From the NCBI RefSeq assembly GCF_037126465.1, contig NC_088201.1:501001-565000 (forward strand): 64,000 bases of DNA, in the 5' to 3' direction. Positions 34,801-64,000 of this stretch are shown here, one piece after another. The translations under genes and the position numbers were made by a program. The notes under the pieces were generated by a model, which was not told the origin of the DNA, ran no database searches, and saw only the letters and a list, made by a program, of their open reading frames with translations. Positions within the stretch are counted from its first letter, which is position 1. Each line of letters begins with the position of its first letter. Source of the stretch: Ornithodoros turicata. Lineage: Eukaryota; Arthropoda; Arachnida; Ixodida; Argasidae.

Positions 34801-37800
34801 AGGCGGAAGGAAAGAACCCCGCTGTAGGAATAGGTGAGGCTTCGATCGTTACTTCATGCGGCGGACTGATGCAGGCGGAAGGAAAGAACCCGCTGTAGGA
34901 ATAGGTGAGGCTTCGATCGTTACTTCATGCGGCGGACTGATGCAGGCGGAAGGAAAGAACCCCACTGTAGGAATAGGTGAGGCTTAGATCGTTATTTCAT
35001 GCGGCAGACGGATGAAGGTGGAAGGAAACATGCCCGCTGTAGGAATAGGTGAGGCTTCGATCGTTACTTCATGCGGCGGACTGATGCAGGCGGAAGGAAA
35101 GAACCCCGCTGTAGGAATAGGTGAGGCTTCGATCGTTATTTCATGCGGCGGACTGATGCAGGCGGAAGGAAAGAACCCCACTGTAGGAATAGGTGAGGCT
35201 TAGATCGTTATTTCATGCGGCAGGACGGATGAAGGTGGAAGGAAAAAGCCCGCTGTAGGAATAGGTGAGGCTTCGATCGTTACTTTCATGCGGCAGACGG
35301 ATCAAGGTGGAAGGAAACATGCCCGCTGTAGGAATAGGTGAGGCTTCGATCGTTACTTCATGCGGCGGACTGATGCAGGCGGAAGGAGAAGAACCCCACT
35401 GTAGGAATAGGTGAGGCTTAGATCGTTACTTCATGCGGCAGACGGATCAAGGTGGAAGGAAACATGCCCGCTGTAGGAATAGGTGAGGCTTCGATCGTTA
35501 CTTCATGCGGCGGACTGATGCAGGCGGAAGGAAAGAACCCCGCTGTAGGAATAGGTGAGGCTTCGATCGTTACTTCATGCGGCGGACTGATGCAGGCGGA
35601 AGGAAAGAACCCGCTGTAGGAATAGGTGAGGCTTCGATCGTTACTTCATGCGGCGGACTGATGCAGGCGGAAGGAAAGAACCCCACTGTAGGAATAGGTG
35701 AGGCTTAGATCGTTATTTCATGCGGCAGACGGATGAAGGTGGAAGGAAACATGCCCGCTGTAGGAATAGGTGAGGCTTCGATCGTTACTTCATGCGGCGG
35801 ACTGATGCAGGCGGAAGGAAAGAACCCCGCTGTAGGAATAGGTGAGGCTTCGATCGTTATTTCATGCGGCGGACTGATGCAGGCGGAAGGAAAGAACCCC
35901 GCTGTAGGAATAGGTGAGGCTTCGATCGTTATTTCATGCGGCGGACTGATGCAGGCGGAAGGAAAGAACCCCGCTGTAGGAATAGGTGAGGCTTCGATCG
36001 TTACTTCATGCGGCGGACTGATGCAGGCGGAAGGAAAGAACCCCGCTGTAGGAATAGGTGAGGCTTCGATCGTTACTTCATGCGGCGGACTGATGCAGGC
36101 GGAAGGAAAGAACCCCGCTGTAGGAATAGGTGAGGCTTCGATCGTTACTTCATGCGGCGGACTGATGCAGGCGGAAGGAAAGAACCCCACTGTAGGAATA
36201 GGTGAGGCTTAGATCGTTATTTCATGCGGCAGACGGATGAAGGTGGAAGGAAACACGCCCGCTGTAGGAATAGGTGAGGTTTAGATCATTATTTCATGCG
36301 GCGGACTGATGCAGGCGGAAGGAAAGAACCCCGCTGTAGGAATAGGTGAGGCTTAGATCGTTATTTCATGCGGCAGACGGATCAAGGTGGAAGGAAACAT
36401 GCCCGCTGTAGGAATAGGTGAGGCTTCGATCGTTATTCATGCGGCAGACGGATCAAGGTGGAAGGAAACATGCCCGCTGTAGGAATAGGTGAGGCTTCGA
36501 TCGTTACTTCATGCGGCGGACTGATGCAGGCGGAAGGAAAGAACCCCGCTGTAGGAATAGGTGAGGCTTCGATCGTTACTTCATGCGGCGGACTGATGCA
36601 GGCGGAAGGAAAGAACCCCGCTGTAGGAATAGGTGAGGCTTCGATCGTTACTTCATGCGGCGGACTGATGCAGGCGGAAGGAAAGAACCCCGCTGTAGGA
36701 ATAGGTGAGGCTTCGATCGTTACTTCATGCGGCGGACTGATGCAGGCGGAAGGAAAGAACCCCGCTGTAGGAATAGGTGAGGCTTCGATCGTTACTTCAT
36801 GCGGCGGACTGATGCAGGCACCCCACTGTAGGAATAGGTGAGGCTTCGATCGTTACTTCATGCGGCGGACTGATGCAGGCGGAAGGAAAGAACCCCGCTG
36901 TAGGAATAGGTGAGGCTTCGATCGTTATTTCATGCGGCGGACTGATGCAGGCGGAAGGAAAGAACCCCGCTGTAGGAATAGGTGAGGCTTCGATCGTTAC
37001 TTCATGCGGCGGACTGATGCAGGCGGAAGGAAAGAACCCCGCTGTAGGAATAGGTGAGGCTTCGATCGTTACTTCATGCGGGCGGACTGATGCAGGCGGA
37101 AGGAAAGAACCCCGCTGTAGGAATAGGTGAGGCTTCGATCGTTACTTCATGCGGCGGACTGATGCAGGCGGAAGGAAAGAACCCCGCTGTAGGAATAGGT
37201 GAGGCTTCGATCGTTACTTCATGCGGCGACTGATGCAGGCGGAAGGAAAGAACCCCGCTGTAGGAATAGGTGAGGCTTCGATCGTTACTTCATGCGGCGG
37301 ACTGATGCAGGCGGAAGGAAAGAACCCCGCTGTAGGAATAGGTGAGGCTTCGATCGTTACTTCATGCGGCGGACTGATGCAGGCGGAAGGAAAGAACCCC
37401 GCTGTAGGAATAGGTGAGGCTTCGATCGTTACTTCATGCGGCGGACTGATGCAGGCGGAAGGAAAGAACCCCGCTGTAGGAATAGGTGAGGCTTCGATCG
37501 TTACTTCATGCGGCGGACTGATGCAGGCGGAAGGAAAGAACCCCGCTGTAGGAATAGGTGAGGCTTCGATCGTTACTTCATGCGGCGGACTGATGCAGGC
37601 GGAAGGAAAGAACCCCGCTGTAGGAATAGGTGAGGCTTCGATCGTTACTTCATGCGGCGGACTGATGCAGGCGGAAGGAAAGAACCCCACTGTAGGAATA
37701 GGTGAGGCTTCGATCGTTACTTCATGCGGCAGGACTGATGCAGGCGGAAGGAAAGAAACCCGCTGTAGGAATAGGTGAGGCTTCGATCGTTACTTCATGC

Positions 37801-40800
37801 GGCGGACTGATGCAGGCGGAAGGAAAGAACCCCACTGTAGGATAGGTGAGGCTTAGATCGTTACTTCATGCGGCAGACGGATCAAGGTGGAAGGAAACAT
37901 CCCGCTGTAGGAATAGGTGAGGCTTCGATCGTTACTTCATGCGGCGGACTGATGCAGGCGGAAGGAAAGAACCCCGCTGTAGGAATAGGTGAGGCTTCGA
38001 TCGTTACTTCATGCGGCGGACTGATGCAGGCGGAAGGAAAGAACCCCGCTGTAGGAATAGGTGAGGCTTCGATCGTTACTTCATGCGGCGGACTGATGCA
38101 GGCGGAAGGAAAGAACCCCACTGTAGGAATAGGTGAGGCTTAGATCGTTACTTCATGCGGCAGACGGATCAAGGTGGAAGGAAACATGCCCGCTGTAGGA
38201 ATAGGTGAGGCTTCGATCGTTACTTCATGCGGCGGACTGATGCAGGCGGAAGGAAAGAACCCCGCTGTAGGAATAGGTGAGGCTTCGATCGTTACTTCAT
38301 GCGGCGGACTGATGCAGGCGGAAGGAAAGAACCCCGCTGTAGGAATAGGTGAGGCTTCGATCGTTACTTCATGCGGCGGACTGATGCAGGCGGAAGGAAA
38401 GAACCCCACTGTAGGAATAGGTGAGGCTTAGATCGTTATTTCATGCGGCAGACGGATGAAGGTGGAAGGAAACATGCCCGCTGTAGGAATAGGTGAGGCT
38501 TCGATCGTTACTTCATGCGGCGGACTGATGCAGGCGGAAGGAAAGAACCCCGCTGTAGGAATAGGTGAGGCTTCGATCGTTATTTCATGCGGCGGACTGA
38601 TGCAGGCGGAAGGAAAGAACCCCACTGTAGGAATAGGTGAGGCTTAGATCGTTATTTCATGCGGCAGACGGATGAAGGTGGAAGGAAACATGCCCGCTGT
38701 AGGAATAGGTGAGGCTTCGATCGTTACTTCATGCGGCAGACGGATCAAGGTGGAAGGAAACATGCCCACTGTAGGAATAGGTGAGGCTTCGATCGTTACT
38801 TCATGCGGCGGACTGATGCAGGCGGAAGGAAAGAACCCCACTGTAGGAATAGGTGAGGCTTAGATCGTTACTTCATGCGGCAGACGGATCAAGGTGGAAG
38901 GAAACATGCCCGCTGTAGGAATAGGTGAGGCTTCGATCGTTACTTCATGCGGCGGACTGATGCAGGCGGAAGGAAAGAACCCCGCTGTAGGAATAGGTGA
39001 GGCTTCGATCGTTACTTCATGCGGCGGACTGATGCAGGCGGAAGGAAAGAACCCCGCTGTAGGAATAGGTGAGGCTTCGATCGTTACTTCATGCGGCGGA
39101 CTGATGCAGGCGGAAGGAAAGAACCCCACTGTAGGAATAGGTGAGGCTTAGATCGTTATTTCATGCGGCAGACGGATGAAGGTGGAAGGAAACATGCCCG
39201 CTGTAGGAATAGGTGAGGCTTCGATCGTTACTTCATGCGGCGGACTGATGCAGGCGGAAGGAAAGAACCCCGCTGTAGGAATAGGTGAGGCTTCGATCGT
39301 TATTTCATGCGGCGGACTGATGCAGGCGGAAGGAAAGAACCCCACTGTAGGAATAGGTGAGGCTTAGATCGTTATTTCATGCGGCAGACGGATGAAGGTG
39401 GAAGGAAACATGCCCGCTGTAGGAATAGGTGAGGCTTCGATCGTTACTTCATGCGGCAGACGGATCAAGGTGGAAGGAAACATGCCCGCTGTAGGAATAG
39501 GTGAGGCTTCGATCGTTATTTCATGCGGCGGACTGATGCAGGCGGAAGGAAAGAACCCCACTGTAGGAATAGGTGAGGCTTAGATCGTTATTTCATGCGG
39601 CAGACGGATGAAGGTGGAAGGAAACATGCCCGCTGTAGGAATAGGTGAGGCTTAGATCGTTACTTCATGCGGCAGACGGATCAAGGTGGAAGGAAACATG
39701 CCCGCTGTAGGAATAGGTGAGGCTTCGATCGTTACTTCATGCGGCGGACTGATGCAGGCGGAAGGAAAGAACCCCGCTGTAGGAATAGGTGAGGCTTCGA
39801 TCGTTACTTCATGCGGCGGACTGATGCAGGCGGAAGGAAAGAACCCCGCTGTAGGAATAGGTGAGGCTTCGATCGTTACTTCATGCGGCGGACTGATGCA
39901 GGCGGAAGGAAAGAACCCCACTGTAGGAATAGGTGAGGCTTAGATCGTTATTTCATGCGGCAGACGGATGAAGGTGGAAGGAAACATGCCCGCTGTAGGA
40001 ATAGGTGAGGCTTCGATCGTTACTTCATGCGGCAGACGGATCAAGGTGGAAGGAAACATGCCCGCTGTAGGAATAGGTGAGGCTTCGATCGTTATTTCAT
40101 GCGGCGGACTGATGCAGGCGGAAGGAAAGAACCCCACTGTAGGAATAGGTGAGGCTTAGATCGTTATTTCATGCGGCAGACGGATGAAGGTGGAAGGAAA
40201 GAACCCCGCTGTAGGAATAGGTGAGGCTTAGATCGTTACTTCATGCGGCAGACGGATGAAGGTGGAAGGAAACATGCCCGCTGTAGGAATAGGTGAGGCT
40301 TCGATCGTTACTTCATGCGGCGGACTGATGCAGGCGGAAGGAAAGAACCCCGCTGTAGGAATAGGTGAGGCTTCGATCGTTACTTCATGCGGCGGACTGA
40401 TGCAGGCGGAAGGAAAGAACCCCGCTGTAGGAATAGGTGAGGCTTAGATCGTTACTTCATGCGGCAGACGGATGAAGGTGGAAGGAAACATGCCCGCTGT
40501 AGGAATAGGTGAGGCTTCGATCGTTACTTCATGCGGCGGACTGATGCAGGCGGAAGGAAAGAACCCCACTGTAGGAATAGGTGAGGCTTAGATCGTTATT
40601 TCATGCGGCAGACGGATGAAGGTGGAAGGAAACATGCCCGCTGTAGGAATAGGTGAGGCTTCGATCGTTACTTCATGCGGCGGACTGATGCAGGCGGAAG
40701 GAAAGAACCCCACTGTAGGAATAGGTGAGGCTTAGATCGTTACTTCATGCGGCAGACGGATCAAGGTGGAAGGAAACATGCCCGCTGTAGGAATAGGTGA

Positions 40801-42648
40801 GGCTTCGATCGTTACTTCATGCGGCGGACTGATGCAGGCGGAAGGAAAGAACCCCGCTGTAGGAATAGGTGAGGCTTCGATCGTTACTTCATGCGGCGGA
40901 CTGATGCAGGCGGAAGGAAAGAACCCCACTGTAGGAATAGGTGAGGCTTAGATCGTTACTTCATGCGGCAGACGGATCAAGGTGGAAGGAAACATGCCCG
41001 CTGTAGGAATAGGTGAGGCTTCGATCGTTACTTCATGCGGCGGACTGATGCAGGCGGAAGGAAAGAACCCCGCTGTAGGAATAGGTGAGGCTTCGATCGT
41101 TACTTCATGCGGCGGACTGATGCAGGCGGAAGGAAAGAACCCCGCTGTAGGAATAGGTGAGGCTTCGATCGTTACTTCATGCGGCGGACTGATGCAGGCG
41201 GAAGGAAAGAACCCCGCTGTAGGAATAGGTGAGGCTTAGATCGTTACTTCATGCGGCAGACGGATCAAGGTGGAAGGAAACATGCCCGCTGTAGGAATAG
41301 GTGAGGCTTCGATCGTTACTTCATGCGGCGGACTGATGCAGGCGGAAGGAAAGAACCCCACTGTAGGAATAGGTGAGGCTTAGATCGTTACTTCATGCGG
41401 CAGACGGATCAAGGTGGAAGGAAACATGCCCGCTGTAGGAATAGGTGAGGCTTCGATCGTTACTTCATGCGGCGGACTGATGCAGGCGGAAGGAAAGAAC
41501 CCCGCTGTAGGAATAGGTGAGGCTTCGATCGTTACTTCATGCGGCGGACTGATGCAGGCGGAAGGAAAGAACCCCACTGTAGGAATAGGTGAGGCTTCGA
41601 TCGTTACTTCATGCGGCGGACTGATGCAGGCGGAAGGAAAGAACCCCGCTGTAGGAATAGGTGAGGCTTCGATCGTTACTTCATGCGGCGGACTGATGCA
41701 GGCGGAAGGAAAGAACCCCGCTGTAGGAATAGGTGAGGCTTCGATCGTTACTTCATGCGGCGGACTGATGCAGGCGGAAGGAAAGAACCCCGCTGTAGGA
41801 ATAGGTGAGGCTTCGATCGTTACTTCATGCGGCGGACTGATGCAGGCGGAAGGAAAGAACCCCGCTGTAGGAATAGGTGAGGCTTCGATCGTTACTTCAT
41901 GCGGCGGACTGATGCAGGCGGAAGGAAAGAACCCCGCTGTAGGAATAGGTGAGGCTTAGATCGTTACTTCATGCGGCAGACGGATCAAGGTGGAAGGAAA
42001 CATGCCCGCTGTAGGAATAGGTGAGGCTTCGATCGTTACTTCATGCGGCGGACTGATGCAGGCGGAAGGAAAGAACCCCACTGTAGGAATAGGTGAGGCT
42101 TAGATCGTTACTTCATGCGGCAGACGGATCAAGGTGGAAGGAAACATGCCCGCTGTAGGAATAGGTGAGGCTTCGATCGTTACTTCATGCGGCGGACTGA
42201 TGCAGGCGGAAGGAAAGAACCCCGCTGTAGGAATAGGTGAGGCTTCGATCGTTACTTCATGCGGCGGACTGATGCAGGCGGAAGGAAAGAACCCCACTGT
42301 AGGAATAGGTGAGGCTTAGATCGTTACTTCATGCGGCAGACGGATCAAGGTGGAAGGAAACATGCCCGCTGTAGGAATAGGTGAGGCTTCGATCGTTACT
42401 TCATGCGGCGGACTGATGCAGGCGGAAGGAAAGAACCCCGCTGTAGGAATAGGTGAGGCTTCGATCGTTACTTCATGCGGCGGACTGATGCAGGCGGAAG
42501 GAAAGAACCCCGCTGTAGGAATAGGTGAGGCTTCGATCGTTACTTCATGCGGCGGACTGATGCAGGCGGAAGGAAAGAACCCCGCTGTAGGAATAGGTGA
42601 GGTTTAGATCATTATTTCATGCGGCGGACTGATGCAGGTGGAAGGAAA
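28895..42648. repeat. 72-bp satellite, subfamily 2, with higher-order repeats
   Basis: About 190 monomers of 72 bp, with consensus words cttcgatcgttacttcatgc, ggcggactgatgcaggcgg and aaagaaccccgctgtagg. Variant monomers (cttagatcg, ggcagacggatcaaggtgg, aaacatgcccgctg, and ccccactg) recur in fixed order. Blocks repeat at 720 bp (38140 with 38860; 38428 with 39148; 41380 with 42100) and at 216, 288 or 648 bp elsewhere. The first ~2.5 kb after the gap is full of one-base indels, while the rest is clean. Because 72 is a multiple of three, both strands stay open for long stretches (for example 33760-34389). I do not regard these as genes. Confidence 0.97.
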
Positions 42649-43051
42649 GAAGTATGCGCGCTTTACGACAGCGATGTTCTAGTAAGTGGTGAACTGAATG
42701 ACACTGAAATCGTCGAGTGTGCGAACGGTACTGATGTGCCGGGAGGAGCGTTCAAACACATTCAAGGAGCGCATTCAAGTGCTTGAAGATGCTTTCTTGT
42801 TCCCAGATGCGAATGCCAAGCAGATTGCTATTACGAAGTTATTTCCTCTCAGACGATGTTAAAAAATAAATGCCTTCAAAATTGCTTACGAGCACTATTA
42901 CTGTAAGAACGCTTTTTTGTGTGTGTTCCGTAAGATAGTGCACTGTGGTAACATCGTGGCAATGTATATTTTCGCTGTTCGGTTAACTCGAAACCCCGCT
43001 TATCCGCGCTCTCGCCGGTTTTTAGGACTTGGAGTTATGGGGGGTTTACTG
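42649..43051 (+). pseudogene. pogo/Tigger-like transposon 3' remnant
   Basis: Directly after the last satellite monomer, 42667 onwards reads DSDVLVSGELNDTEIVECAN, the acidic C-terminal style of Tigger/CENP-B-like transposases. After a frameshift it continues VLEDAFLFPDANAKQIAI and a TAA near 42858. The segment ends at 42985-43051 with sequence whose reverse complement begins cagtaaacccccc and continues with ccggcgag and gcggataagcggggtttcg, like a pogo-type terminus. No other end or catalytic domain is seen. The family call is an inference from these fragments. Confidence 0.5.
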
Positions 43052-43227
43052 TTATTTGATTCATTCACCTCTAGTTTTGGCTCTTATTAACATATTTACA
43101 AGAGTGTGCCTTGGTTATGGTCGGTCACATACACAAACTGAACATTCCAAGGCCGATGTTTTGTGACACAATTTCCCAGTAATTTCCCGTAGCCACCTCT
43201 GGACACAAAGTAACGTACGAAAGACAC

Positions 43228-43233
43228 TTTATT
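43228..43233 (-). other. SMC3 poly(A) signal
   Basis: AATAAA on the minus strand, about 140 nt after the SMC3 stop codon. Cleavage would fall near 43205-43215, giving a short 3' UTR. Confidence 0.65.
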
Positions 43234-43374
43234 CACACTGCGCAGTGAATCATGATAGGATGTCCACAATTACAGGTATGGTATTGGGAGTACTTGAAAT
43301 GCCTCCACAGAATAAAGAGAGAACTGTACAGAATGAGTCCACAGGGAGAAAGGAAACTTAATAACTTAGAACCT

Positions 43375-63975
<20,601 letters not shown>

Positions 63976-64000
63976 CTGAAAGATTTCAAAGAATGAGGCA

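Noticed and set aside
24890..42648. CRISPR-like appearance of regular repeats
   Set aside because: Units are contiguous with no unique spacers, and the sequence is eukaryotic. These are satellites.

Overview
This is eukaryotic nuclear DNA from an animal, most likely an arthropod. It carries a conserved cohesin gene with many exons and long introns, several families of eukaryotic transposons, tRNA-derived SINEs and long satellite arrays. The style of the repeats makes me suspect a chelicerate, perhaps a tick. That is an inference and no single sequence here proves it.

Layout: 1-4583 is a 197-bp satellite. 4584-6150 is gene-poor. 6151-10113 is a nearly complete MULE-type DNA transposon. It has terminal repeat modules, a 10-bp target duplication, an internal 245-bp tandem array, a TATA box and a three-exon transposase gene with an open frame (531 aa). 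10.1-22.9 kb is intergenic DNA built from short mobile elements: a tRNA-related SINE, a hAT element with an 8-bp target duplication, a second SINE with a 14-bp duplication, a mariner deletion derivative, a composite of inverted repeats and a LINE fragment. 22.96-24.53 kb is a second LINE remnant with a YADD reverse transcriptase motif. 24.9-42.65 kb is a satellite of 72-bp monomers in two subfamilies, separated by a 100-N assembly gap. A pogo/Tigger-like remnant abuts its right edge.

43.2-64 kb is one gene on the minus strand, SMC3, the cohesin ATPase subunit. I resolve 21 coding exons, from the first coiled coil through the hinge and second coiled coil to the C-terminal ATPase head, the stop codon and a poly(A) signal. 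The first ~210 residues, including Walker A, lie beyond position 64000. Its introns hold further elements: a 2.1-kb terminal-inverted-repeat element with another nested inside, a TTAA-flanked piggyBac-like MITE, a 700-bp TA-flanked foldback element, two copies of an unnamed dispersed repeat, a hairpin element and a SINE.

SMC3 is the only recognisable host gene. The MULE is the most complete mobile element. Most remaining open frames come from satellites whose period is a multiple of three, or are short and without homology that I recognise.
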